Shown piece by piece: positions 1 through 8,363 of a DNA stretch of 64,000 nt. The notes beneath the pieces are model-generated. The model was not told the DNA's origin. It ran no database searches and saw only the letters and a program-made list of their open reading frames with translations. Both the position numbers and the translations under genes were made by a program. This DNA comes from UBA4292 sp002395865 (GTDB lineage Bacteria > Bacillota > Clostridia > Lachnospirales > Lachnospiraceae): the NCBI GenBank assembly GCA_946533395.1, contig CAMNBU010000003.1, forward strand, positions 1-64,000. The letters are read 5' to 3'. How positions within the stretch are numbered: the first letter of the stretch is position 1; each line of letters opens with the position of its first letter.

Positions 1-3000
1 GCGATGATATTGTTCGAAGGCCACATGTCAAACTCATCTGTACCGCGAAGCCTCGAGAGCTGGAAGCCTGTATTGCCGTTGTGGTATGTCCTTATATCGT
101 CGAAGAAATTATTGTTACCCGATACCTGTATGCCCTTCTGGCCGTCAGCCGAATGAGTCACATCAAATCCTCTCACATACCAATAGTTTCCGCCGAATAC
201 CATGCCCGCGCACTTGCCGCCGAAGTCAAATACCGGTCGGCTCGTCGCCTCGGGATCGGCTATCATGTAGATCACTTTCTCTTTCGTGCCGTCGATACCG
301 CGCTCTACACGTACCGTACGGTCCAGATCATAAGTTCCCTCCATGATGATTATGTACTGTCCGGGGCGGACAAATCTCACGGCGTCATAGATGTTCATAG
401 GATCCTCGCGGCTTCCCGAGCCGTTTGCTCCCGGAGCCACATAGAGTGAGCTCTCAACATCACCGAAGGTCTCATATGTGACTGTAAATATGCCCTCCAC
501 AGTCTCATACGACTTCATCTTCTGATATTCTCCCGGAACATAATCCGCGTCGGGCGTGAAGGCATATCTGTAATTGTTGGTTCCCTCCGAGAGAGTGACC
601 TCGATCACATCGGTGGTGACACCTGCACTCACATCGATCTGCTTAAGCATCAGTCCCGACTCCGAAGAGAACACCAGCCTTCCGTCGCAGTTTGCCGTAA
701 ATCGCACTGTATAATCCTGTATACCTGTCGCTACGGGTGATACGAAGGCCGCCGTCACGGGAACCTCCTCAACAGGGCGCTCCTCGGCAGGAGCATCCTG
801 AGCCGCTGCGATCGTAGTAAATGTGATATCCGAGAATGTTACGATCGCATAGCGCGATGTCACAAAGCCCACATATACATTATCGGGGTCGAGCACGGAC
901 AGAGCGTCCGGCTCATAATACTTCTTTGTAACGGAGTATGAACCGTCCGGTGTCTCGTATGTTACGAAATAACCGGTATTGTTCTTCTGAATGGTCAGAT
1001 ACATATCGGTAATGCCCGAACCCTCGGCAGTGTCCACATTATTGACGCTGCCTCCGATGATGTTCTTGCTCTCAGAGAAGCGCTGTTCGAGCACGTATCT
1101 GTTCTGCGCGTAATCGCTTGCGAGAAGCTTTGCCGTATCGCTTGAGGGCTCTCCGTTTGAGCCGAACATGTCAGCCGTGAGGCCTGTCTTGGCCTGCGCA
1201 TGGATACCGAGCTTCTGGCTGTATGAAGTCTGTCCGGATGTCTTCGGGATGAATTTATGTGATACGACCTTGCCGTCCTCATCCGTCACATCCATTACAC
1301 TGTACTCGACCTTCGTTGCCACTGCTGCCACGGAGTTGTTCCAGCCGTTGCCGCCGAGCCTGTCGTTAGCCATGAGGCCGAATGCCTCCTGACCGTTGCT
1401 CATGTACCACTGGTCAACATGTACCAGTGCGCGCAGAGTGAAATTCACATCGGAAGGAACTGCTGTGTAGTAGAAATTCAGTCCGTCCTTTGAATCGGGT
1501 ATCCACTTACCGTTATTTCCCGAACCGGTGAGATCGCCCGCTTCGTTCACCTTGCCCGAGCGAAGGGTGACCTGTCCGTCCGTATTTACACCGCCGGTGT
1601 AACCCGCATTGTTCGCGTTGGCACCCTCGCCGTATACGATGTAAGCCCACTTTGTCTGGGACTCACCCGTTATCTTCAGCTCAAAAGGCTCCGAGGTCGT
1701 GCTCTCCTCGCCCCTGAATGCCGTCACCGTAAATGAATATGTGCAGCCCACCGTGAGTCCTGTGATATCCGTGGATGTCAGGGCCGCGTCGATATCGTCC
1801 GAGGTACCTGCCTTAGGAGTTGCATCGTCTGATGTGAAATTTACCACATATTTCTCAGCCTCGGCCACTGCGGACCACTCCGCGTTCACCGTGCCGTCTC
1901 CCTTGTTGTAGACGCTGCTGATGGCAGCTGTCGCAAGAGGGAGAACGTAATCGTAGTTGGCGGGTGATGAGACCTTATCCTCCTCATCCGCTCGCGATGC
2001 TATAACGGTCGCTGTGTACTTTCCGCTTGCAGGAAGTGTAAACGAAGCCTTGCCGTCAGAGCCTGACTGCTCGTAAACTACGGACTCATCTGCTACGCTC
2101 ACAAGCTTTACCTTCACGCTGTCGGCGCCGTCATAGCCCGTGACCATATCAAAGCTAACCTCCACCTTACCAGAAGAGAGCCTGGTTACATCGGTTATCG
2201 AAGGTGACTCAACATCCGCCCATGCCTTTCTGGGCGGTCTCTCTCCGGACGCAGTCTGACTCACAACGATATCGATTATGCGCACACCTCTGTCTGCGAA
2301 ATCCGCAGATGACACAACGCTGTATGTCCCCGCACTCAGGCCGGTATAGGAAGCGCTGGTCACCGGCGAAGTACCTGATACCACAACATCCGCCGCCTCG
2401 GCACCGTCAGGCACCACGCCGTCCTCTCCCGATTTCAGCATCATATGGGATTCATTTGATTTACCCGTACTTGTGGCTGATACCACCACATCTGCGGTAC
2501 CCGTCACCGTAAATGACAGCTTGCCGCCCTCCTGCTTGGAGAGCTCAAACGAAAAAGTATCGCTGTTTCCGCGTACAGCTGATCCACTGAAAGTAAAGTA
2601 ATCATCTGTTCCGTATACTCCCGCTGCAATAGTGGCCTTTTTTGCCAGATCCTTTATCGATACCGAGGGATTAAGCACATACTCCTTCGTAACGATCGGA
2701 GTCTCATTGACCACGATATCGATTATGCGCACACCTCTGTCTGCGAAATCCGCAGATGACACAACGCTGTATGTCCCCGCACTCAGGCCGGTATAGGAAG
2801 CGCTGGTCACCGGCGAAGTACCTGATACCACAACATCCGCCGCCTCGGCACCGTCAGGCACCACGCCGTCCTCTCCCGATTTCAGCATCATATGGGATTC
2901 ATTTGATTTACCCGTACTTGTGGCTGATACCACCACATCTGCGGTACCCGTCACCGTAAATGACAGCTTGCCGCCCTCCTGCTTGGAGAGCTCAAACGAA

Positions 3001-3266
3001 AAAGTATCGCTGTTTCCGCGTACAGCTGATCCACTGAAAGTAAAGTAATCATCTGTTCCGTATACTCCCGCTGCAATAGTGGCCTTTTTTGCCAGATCCT
3101 TTATCGATACCGAGGGATCCAGATTATACTCCTTTACCCCTGATGAATCTTCTCCGTCTCCCGCCTCAGCCGCCGAAATGCCGGGCGAACCAAGCGGGAT
3201 AAAGCCGATGATCAGCACCATTGCCATAAGCCAGGCAAATAGCCGCCTTGCTCTTTGTTGCTTCAT
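1..3266 (-). CDS. Secreted multidomain pectate-lyase-like protein (PL9-type beta-helix), C-terminus outside window
   Basis: Open for 1088 codons from an ATG at 3266 with an AGGAGG ribosome site, running off the left edge. Residues 1-33 form a signal peptide (basic MKQQRARR, hydrophobic core, ending near GISAAEA). Two near-identical 149-residue repeat units follow (about 48-335). Next come an Ig-like region, a fibronectin-III-like domain (about 449-529) and a LamG-like beta-sandwich stretch (about 540-800). From about residue 937 a right-handed beta-helix begins (LYVAPGANGSGSREDP; later GNNNFFDDIRTYHNGNTGFQ and DMWPSNNI). The WPSNN motif and spacing are those of polysaccharide lyase family 9 pectate lyases. 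The calcium-binding aspartates and catalytic lysine expected just after this motif lie outside the window. Likely role: extracellular cleavage of pectate from plant cell walls. The PL9 assignment is from motif memory, so a related beta-helix lyase is possible. Confidence 0.72.
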   Translation of the reverse strand, partial: MKQQRARRLFAWLMAMVLIIGFIPLGSPGISAAEAGDGEDSSGVKEYNLDPSVSIKDLAKKATIAAGVYGTDDYFTFSGSAVRGNSDTFSFELSKQEGGKLSFTVTGTADVVVSATSTGKSNESHMMLKSGEDGVVPDGAEAADVVVSGTSPVTSASYTGLSAGTYSVVSSADFADRGVRIIDIVVNETPIVTKEYVLNPSVSIKDLAKKATIAAGVYGTDDYFTFSGSAVRGNSDTFSFELSKQEGGKLSFTVTGTADVVVSATSTGKSNESHMMLKSGEDGVVPDGAEAADVVVSGTSPVTSASYTGLSAGTYSVVSSADFADRGVRIIDIVVSQTASGERPPRKAWADVESPSITDVTRLSSGKVEVSFDMVTGYDGADSVKVKLVSVADESVVYEQSGSDGKASFTLPASGKYTATVIASRADEEDKVSSPANYDYVLPLATAAISSVYNKGDGTVNAEWSAVAEAEKYVVNFTSDDATPKAGTSDDIDAALTSTDITGLTVGCTYSFTVTAFRGEESTTSEPFELKITGESQTKWAYIVYGEGANANNAGYTGGVNTDGQVTLRSGKVNEAGDLTGSGNNGKWIPDSKDGLNFYYTAVPSDVNFTLRALVHVDQWYMSNGQEAFGLMANDRLGGNGWNNSVAAVATKVEYSVMDVTDEDGKVVSHKFIPKTSGQTSYSQKLGIHAQAKTGLTADMFGSNGEPSSDTAKLLASDYAQNRYVLEQRFSESKNIIGGSVNNVDTAEGSGITDMYLTIQKNNTGYFVTYETPDGSYSVTKKYYEPDALSVLDPDNVYVGFVTSRYAIVTFSDITFTTIAAAQDAPAEERPVEEVPVTAAFVSPVATGIQDYTVRFTANCDGRLVFSSESGLMLKQIDVSAGVTTDVIEVTLSEGTNNYRYAFTPDADYVPGEYQKMKSYETVEGIFTVTYETFGDVESSLYVAPGANGSGSREDPMNIYDAVRFVRPGQYIIIMEGTYDLDRTVRVERGIDGTKEKVIYMIADPEATSRPVFDFGGKCAGMVFGGNYWYVRGFDVTHSADGQKGIQVSGNNNFFDDIRTYHNGNTGFQLSRLRGTDEFDMWPSNNII
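2266..2670. repeat. Tandem domain repeat, copy 2 (405 bp)
   Basis: Second copy of the unit at 2713-3117, in frame inside the pectate-lyase-like gene. No base differences were seen across the block, including synonymous positions. This points to recent duplication or ongoing gene conversion. Confidence 0.9.
2713..3117. repeat. Tandem domain repeat, copy 1 (405 bp)
   Basis: First copy, in reading order, of a 405-bp segment that recurs 447 bp away at 2266-2670. As far as I could compare by eye the two copies are identical at the base level. It encodes a beta-rich unit starting with SVSIKDLAKKATIAAGVYG and containing one short linker (KEYNLDPS or KEYVLNPS) per unit. Confidence 0.9.
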
Positions 3267-3326
3267 AACTTATCCTCCTTTTTTATTCGGCAGGACCGAC
3301 TGCCATTCACAATTTCCGCTGTATAA

Positions 3327-3355
3327 ATCATAACAGACAATTATTCAATATGCAA
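3327..3355 (-). promoter_or_regulatory. Promoter of the pectate-lyase-like gene
   Basis: Reading leftwards: -35 TTGCAT (3350-3355), 17-bp spacer, -10 TATGAT (3327-3332) with an extended TG one base upstream. It lies about 60 bp before the start codon. Confidence 0.65.
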
Positions 3356-3366
3356 TATATAAACTT

Positions 3367-3382
3367 CGTTAATATTTTAACG
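3367..3382. promoter_or_regulatory. Palindrome upstream of pectate-lyase promoter, candidate operator
   Basis: CGTTAA-TATT-TTAACG is an inverted repeat with perfect 6-bp arms. It sits 12 bp upstream of the -35 box, and a further GTTAAC overlaps its right edge. The position suits an activator or repressor of the lyase gene. The cognate regulator is not known. Confidence 0.4.
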
Positions 3383-3395
3383 TTAACTAAAGAAG

Positions 3396-3423
3396 CAAAA
3401 ACGCCGCCCGGCTGCCGGGCGGC
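3396..3423 (-). terminator. Rho-independent terminator of the Na/Pi symporter gene
   Basis: Perfect 9-bp GC stem (GCCGCCCGG / CCGGGCGGC) with a 3-base loop, followed on the minus strand by a T-run. It starts 9 bp after the stop codon at 3432. Confidence 0.9.
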
Positions 3424-3431
3424 ATATTATA

Positions 3432-5360
3432 TTACTTCTTCTTGGGTCTCTTCTTTTTCTTCGCCTTCTCGTGCGTCTCAGGGACATCGGTCTCGGTTAC
3501 GAGAGCCTCCGAAACGACCGCCTCAGCAGGTGCTTCGTTCTCCGCTATGGGATGCGCGTTGTACTTGCCGATGGGCTTTAGGTAAGCCTGCTCGTAGTAC
3601 ATGTAGAGCGCCTGATACTCCTCAGTATTCTTGAGGTTTGCGTTGTACGCGTGGCCGTGCATCTCGTCAAATGCCTGGGGCGCCGCGAAACGCTTCGTGA
3701 CGTGGTGGGCGACATTTACACAGTGACCGCCTATCCTCTCGAGGCTTGTAAGCGTATCCACGAGGAAGAAGCCGACCTCCACGCTGCACTCACCGGTCTG
3801 GAGCCTATTGACATGGTGCTCCTTGATGGTCTCCTTCAGCTCGTTTATCATGTCATCGAGTATTTCGATGCGGATGGTGGCCGAGCTGTCGTCCTTTTTG
3901 AATGCGGTAAATGAAAGATCGAGTATCTTCTCAACTGCGGTGATTATGATCTGCAGCTCTGCCTTTCCCTTCTCGGAAAATGACAGCTTTGCCTCCTTCA
4001 TGGAGGCGGAGAAGTGCGCCATGGCAGCGCAGTGATCGCCTATTCTCTCAAGGTCGCTTATGGAGTTTAAGAGCTCGCTGGCCTGCTTTCTCAGGTCACG
4101 TGACAGCATGTTCTGCGAGGTAACCTTCAGCAGGAACTCGTTCAGCGTGGTCTCGCACTTATCGATGAACTTCTCGTTATTCTCGACCTTGGCCATATCC
4201 TCCTCCGAGTAGTTATAGAACATACCCGTGCTCAGATAGTAGTTCTCCATGATGTTGTCGATCATGTGGCACATCACGATTCTGGACTGTGCAATAGCCG
4301 TCACAGGGGTGTTGAGAAGTCTGATATCCAGTGTATCGAGCACCTTGCTTGAGCCGTTTTCCTCATCCACATCGTTCATGATACGGCCGGTAAGATCCGC
4401 CACCTGTCTGGTCAAGGGAAGAAGGGCTGCAGCAGTCAGCAGGTTAAAGAGAAGGTGTATATTTGCGATATCGCCGTGGTTCACACGGTCTGCCCAGAAT
4501 TCAAATTGCGCTATCGCATTGACACCGTAAATCAAGGTCATAAGGGCCGCCGCACCGAACAGATTGAACACAAGATATATTATGGACACTCTTTTTGCCT
4601 TCTTGTTGGCGCCTATGGAGCCAAGCAGTATCGTGGAGCACTTGCCCACGTTCATGCCTATGATGACAGGTATCGCGGATGCATAGGTGACAGCGCCGGT
4701 AGTCGAAAGTACCTGCAGGATACCGACGGATGCGGAGGAGCTCTGTATGAGAGCCGTCAGCACCAATCCTATTCCGAAGCCGATCAGCGGATTCGTAAAT
4801 GAAATAAAGAGTGCCTTAAAGCTTTCAGACTCCTGAAGTGGTTCAAATGCATGCTCCATAGTTGTCATACCGAAGAAGAGCACGCCGAGTCCTATCAGTA
4901 TGCCCGCTATATCCTTCAGCCTCTTCTTCTTCGCAAACAGCAGTATAAACGAACCGATGCCTATGAGTATCGGAGCAAATGACGAAGGCTTGAGAAGCTT
5001 GAGAAACACGTTCTCTCCGCCGATATCTGCAAGCCTGAGTATCTGAGCCGTCGCGGTCGAACCCACATTGGCGCCGAACACGACAGCTGTTGTCTGACTC
5101 AGGTTCATAATACCTGCGTTTACGAAGCCTATCAGCATGATGGTGGTGGCCGCAGAGCTCTGTATTATCGCCGTGACCACTGTTCCAAGAGCAAAGCCCT
5201 TGATCCTTCCGACTATTTCCATGCGGCTGGTGGTCAGCCTCGCGAGTATATTCTCGAGGCTGCTTCCGGCCAGATTCTTCAGCGATTCGCCCATTAGATG
5301 CATTCCGTAGAGGAATAATCCGACGCCGCCGAACAGAGTGATTATATCGAATATGTCCAT
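3432..5360 (-). CDS. Na/Pi cotransporter family protein with C-terminal PhoU-like domain
   Basis: 642 residues, inner-membrane sodium-dependent phosphate symporter of the NptA/PNaS family. The N-terminal half has two inverted copies of the Na/Pi transporter repeat, each with the family QSS signature (AIIQSSAATT near residue 66 and ALIQSSSASV near 207) between hydrophobic helices. Residues about 357-563 form a helical PhoU-like region (two ERIGDHC/ERIGGHC motifs), typical of the bacterial two-domain form. The tail is acidic and then lysine-rich (KKKKRPKKK). It starts 24 bp after the DUF885 lipoprotein gene and probably shares its transcript, ending at the hairpin 3396-3423. The ribosome site is weak (CGGAT). 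Confidence 0.9.
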   Translation of the reverse strand: MDIFDIITLFGGVGLFLYGMHLMGESLKNLAGSSLENILARLTTSRMEIVGRIKGFALGTVVTAIIQSSAATTIMLIGFVNAGIMNLSQTTAVVFGANVGSTATAQILRLADIGGENVFLKLLKPSSFAPILIGIGSFILLFAKKKRLKDIAGILIGLGVLFFGMTTMEHAFEPLQESESFKALFISFTNPLIGFGIGLVLTALIQSSSASVGILQVLSTTGAVTYASAIPVIIGMNVGKCSTILLGSIGANKKAKRVSIIYLVFNLFGAAALMTLIYGVNAIAQFEFWADRVNHGDIANIHLLFNLLTAAALLPLTRQVADLTGRIMNDVDEENGSSKVLDTLDIRLLNTPVTAIAQSRIVMCHMIDNIMENYYLSTGMFYNYSEEDMAKVENNEKFIDKCETTLNEFLLKVTSQNMLSRDLRKQASELLNSISDLERIGDHCAAMAHFSASMKEAKLSFSEKGKAELQIIITAVEKILDLSFTAFKKDDSSATIRIEILDDMINELKETIKEHHVNRLQTGECSVEVGFFLVDTLTSLERIGGHCVNVAHHVTKRFAAPQAFDEMHGHAYNANLKNTEEYQALYMYYEQAYLKPIGKYNAHPIAENEAPAEAVVSEALVTETDVPETHEKAKKKKRPKKK

Positions 5361-5384
5361 AAATTATCCGTTATTCAGGTCTCT

Positions 5385-7490
5385 TTACTTGGTGAAATCA
5401 GTTCCCATGTACTTCGCAACTATATGGAATGCTGCATTGCCGATCTCAAGGAATGCCTCGCAGGCCTCCTTGTATGTGACATCGTTCTCCTCCATGTAAC
5501 CCTTTATCGTCTCATCCACGAGGTGATAGCCTGCTGCGTAGGGAATGAGATTTCCGGGAGAAGGAGCGAATTCCAGGATCAGCTCTTCACAGTCTTCCTT
5601 TGAGTAGCGATAGCCCAGATCGCCGCTCAGATAATCGTAGACCTCATCCGCGCCCCATCCGAGACCGTTTATACCAAGGTCGAGTATCGCTTCGAGATCA
5701 TAGCCGATGATGTCATCGAGCTGGATGATCCTCGCGAGGTTCTTATTAAAGCCCGCGTAATTGACTGCGTCACGGTCCACAAGCATCGCCCAGCCCTCTG
5801 CATATCCGAGCTCGGTGAATGTATTCTCTACATAATATGATCCCGCTCTCTTCTGGATATTGAACTGAAGCATATGTCCGGGGAAGCCCTCATGTGCCAT
5901 CGTTCCGAAAAGACCTGTGTCATTTGCGCCGCCGTTTACGCGGATCACGTTCAGCTTGTCGTTGTCAAGGAGTGGTGTGATATAGTACGCAAGTATGCCG
6001 TCCTGCTCCAGGACTTTGGGAAGGTATGCGACCTTCCAGTCGATATTTCCGAGTTCCGGATAATTGGGTCCCATCTTCTCGAGAAGATACTTTACGATCT
6101 CGTCGGCTTCGGTCACAGGGTACTCAAAATCGCCGTCGACATAAGCGTAATACGCATCCATGTCATTCTTGGCAATGCTGATCAGCTCGTTCTCGCAATC
6201 GTCCACCTCAGCCTTCAGATAGTCCAACAATTCCTGCACACTCATGCCGCAGCTCATCTCGGATTCTATGAGATAATCATAGTAATCCCTTCCTCCCTTA
6301 TAGCTGCACATGGGCGCAACCGCATCAGTGATGCCTGTGATACCGTCGAGCTCCTTATCGTAAGCTTTAAGTGCGGGAATAATCTCCTCCCTCACGATCT
6401 TAGCGTTCTCTTCCTTGTACTTCTTTGCATCATCCGCCGAAATATCCATGGCATCGATCTTAGCGTCGAAGCCGGCTATGAGCACATTTTCATCGGTATC
6501 ATCGCAGAGCTGTACAAGTATATCTCTGTGGCTCTCAAGCATCGATTCATCCGGAGCGTAGCCGTAGTTGTCGATCTGATACTGGATGCCCTCAGGCAGC
6601 TCCTCTATAAAGTCGGGAAGAGTCTTCAGGCACTCGAAATAGTATTCCACATCCTTTTTCTCGTCAAATACCACCTCGTAGAGCCTTATACCGATATTCG
6701 AAAGTACATCATCTCTGGGGTTAAGGTAATTGGAGAAAGGCATCACATCATATCCCCACATGGCAAGTATGAGTTCGTAATAATACTTGTCATATACCAG
6801 CTTCTGACGATTTGAAAGGCCGTCGATGGGGTATGCGAGGAGCTCCTCGATGTAACTCTTTACTTCATCCTTCCCCTCCTTCAGATCCTCGGCGGTCGTA
6901 TAGGTGTGTCCCCATGTGAAATCAAGCGTATCCACATCGATATCGAAGCTGGCCGGGTCGTCCACGTATTCTATCATGGAAAGGTAGGACCCGCCTACAG
7001 ACTCCACGAACAGATCGTAAAGGTATTTATCGAAATCCTCAGCTTTGAGGCTCTTATCCTCCTCGACGCCGAACTCCTTCCTGGCATCCTCTACGGAAAG
7101 CTGCATAAGCGCGAAATACTTCGCCGCAAGACTTCCGTCATCGATCCCGACTTCAGGTCCGGGGCCGGGGTTCTCGGGCGTGGTCTCCTCGGGTGTGGTC
7201 TCCTCGGGTGTGGACGGCTCATCTGTCACAGGCTCTGCTGTGGGAGTCTCCTCATCCGAAGGTACCTCGGGCGTGCTTATATCCTCTGTACCGGGTTCCT
7301 TTGTATCGGGCTCGCCGCCTCCCTGCGTCTTGCTCTCAGGCTCATCGGTGGCCGGCTGCGTCTTCTCCTTCGTCTCATCATCGGAGTCATCGGCTGTGGT
7401 TGACTGGGTATCCATAAGGTTGCATCCTGTGATCGATGAAACAGCCAGGATTCCCGCCAGAACAGCGGCGGTAAATCTCTTCTTTGTCAT
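5385..7490 (-). CDS. DUF885-family lipoprotein, putative zinc metallopeptidase
   Basis: 701 residues. A lipoprotein signal peptide ends in the lipobox SSITGC (Cys about 23), so the protein should be anchored outside the membrane. A Thr/Glu/Pro-rich linker (about 26-118, with repeated TPEET units) leads to a large alpha-helical DUF885 domain. HEGFPGH near residue 532 matches the HExxH-like zinc site of this family, whose members are related to metallocarboxypeptidases. Later Glu residues (TELGYAEGWA) could give further ligands. The start ATG follows AAAGGAG at good spacing. It is first in a two-gene unit with the phosphate symporter. Substrate unknown. Confidence 0.85.
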   Translation of the reverse strand: MTKKRFTAAVLAGILAVSSITGCNLMDTQSTTADDSDDETKEKTQPATDEPESKTQGGGEPDTKEPGTEDISTPEVPSDEETPTAEPVTDEPSTPEETTPEETTPENPGPGPEVGIDDGSLAAKYFALMQLSVEDARKEFGVEEDKSLKAEDFDKYLYDLFVESVGGSYLSMIEYVDDPASFDIDVDTLDFTWGHTYTTAEDLKEGKDEVKSYIEELLAYPIDGLSNRQKLVYDKYYYELILAMWGYDVMPFSNYLNPRDDVLSNIGIRLYEVVFDEKKDVEYYFECLKTLPDFIEELPEGIQYQIDNYGYAPDESMLESHRDILVQLCDDTDENVLIAGFDAKIDAMDISADDAKKYKEENAKIVREEIIPALKAYDKELDGITGITDAVAPMCSYKGGRDYYDYLIESEMSCGMSVQELLDYLKAEVDDCENELISIAKNDMDAYYAYVDGDFEYPVTEADEIVKYLLEKMGPNYPELGNIDWKVAYLPKVLEQDGILAYYITPLLDNDKLNVIRVNGGANDTGLFGTMAHEGFPGHMLQFNIQKRAGSYYVENTFTELGYAEGWAMLVDRDAVNYAGFNKNLARIIQLDDIIGYDLEAILDLGINGLGWGADEVYDYLSGDLGYRYSKEDCEELILEFAPSPGNLIPYAAGYHLVDETIKGYMEENDVTYKEACEAFLEIGNAAFHIVAKYMGTDFTK

Positions 7491-7532
7491 TTATATCTCC
7501 TTTCGGTATGCCCAAACGGCAAATTCGCTTGT

Positions 7533-7561
7533 ATTGTATCAAATTCACAGTCAGTTTACAA
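7533..7561 (-). promoter_or_regulatory. Promoter of the DUF885 lipoprotein gene
   Basis: -35 TTGTAA (7556-7561), 17-bp spacer, -10 TACAAT (7533-7538) with extended TGA. The -35 box abuts the T-tract of the upstream terminator. Confidence 0.65.
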
Positions 7562-7604
7562 CAAAAAAATAAGAAGAAACTCGTTATTCACCGGGTTTCT
7601 TCTT
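7562..7604 (-). terminator. Rho-independent terminator after the HPr-kinase-like gene
   Basis: Ten-base arms AAGAAGAAAC (7571-7580) and GTTTCTTCTT (7595-7604) pair perfectly. A seven-T run follows on the minus strand. The hairpin is 15 bp past the stop codon at 7619. Confidence 0.85.
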
Positions 7605-7618
7605 ACAAAAGCTGATAT

Positions 7619-8338
7619 TTATATTCTGACTCTGCCCGTCATGACCTCGTAGGCCATGCGAGCGGCACTGATATCCATATTTACACCCATGCGATAGCTT
7701 GGTACGGAGGTTATCAGATCCGAAAACTGTGTGAAAAGGCGTATCCTTCTCTCCTCATCGCGCGGCTTGATGGTCTGCCCCACGAAATCGTGGAGTATCC
7801 TCGGCCCCTTCTCAGCCTGTATCCAGTTCTTATCGGAGCGCGTGAGATAGCAGATGGCGCCTATGGGAGCCTTCATGTTCTCGTTGAACTCGCTCGCCCC
7901 CGACCATGGTGTGCCGTACGCGTACCATATTCCGTCGGCTTCCTTGGCTATGGCGGGCTTGTCGTCGTTGAGTATGATGACATTCTCCGTGCCGAGATAC
8001 TGCATCCACAGTCTTGTGTGAAATGTCTTCCCCACCTGGCTGCCTGCGCTTATGAGGTATGCCTTTTTCTCCACCACGATGGCGGATGAGTGAAGAAAAG
8101 TCGCGTCAAAATCCAGAAGCTGCTCGTAAAAATCATCACCGGAGAGTATCTCCTCCCAGGTCTCGCTGCTCACTCCGTCCACGAGCATGGAATTCCTTCT
8201 CGCGGCCTCGTCATATCCGTCCAGAACTATATCTATATTCTCCGGACGTTCGATCTCGTATTTTGCTGCGCTCTTTTGCAGTCTCTCGCTGCTGACATTC
8301 ATTGCCACGTTCTTCGCGGCGATCTTATAATACTTCAA
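7619..8338 (-). CDS. HPr-kinase/PEPCK-like P-loop protein, probable small kinase
   Basis: 239 residues from a TTG at 8338 preceded by AGGGGT. Longer in-frame starts would run into typA, so this start leaves a 25-bp gap. Central motifs are hydrophobic SAIVVEKKAYLISAGSQVGK followed by T (P-loop like that of HPr kinase), NDDKPAI (acidic metal site) and YGTPWSGASEFN. These match the HprK-related kinases often found beside peptide-modification genes, but no such partner (PqqD, radical SAM enzyme, precursor peptide) is visible here. Function and substrate unknown. The gene is cotranscribed with typA and ends at a strong terminator. Confidence 0.6.
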   Translation of the reverse strand: MKYYKIAAKNVAMNVSSERLQKSAAKYEIERPENIDIVLDGYDEAARRNSMLVDGVSSETWEEILSGDDFYEQLLDFDATFLHSSAIVVEKKAYLISAGSQVGKTFHTRLWMQYLGTENVIILNDDKPAIAKEADGIWYAYGTPWSGASEFNENMKAPIGAICYLTRSDKNWIQAEKGPRILHDFVGQTIKPRDEERRIRLFTQFSDLITSVPSYRMGVNMDISAARMAYEVMTGRVRI

Positions 8339-8363
8339 ATCAATACCCCTGTTGCGGTGCGGG

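Noticed and set aside
5874..6815. A 313-codon plus-strand frame opposite the DUF885 gene
   Set aside because: Antisense to a gene with signal peptide and metal motif, and no initiation signal.
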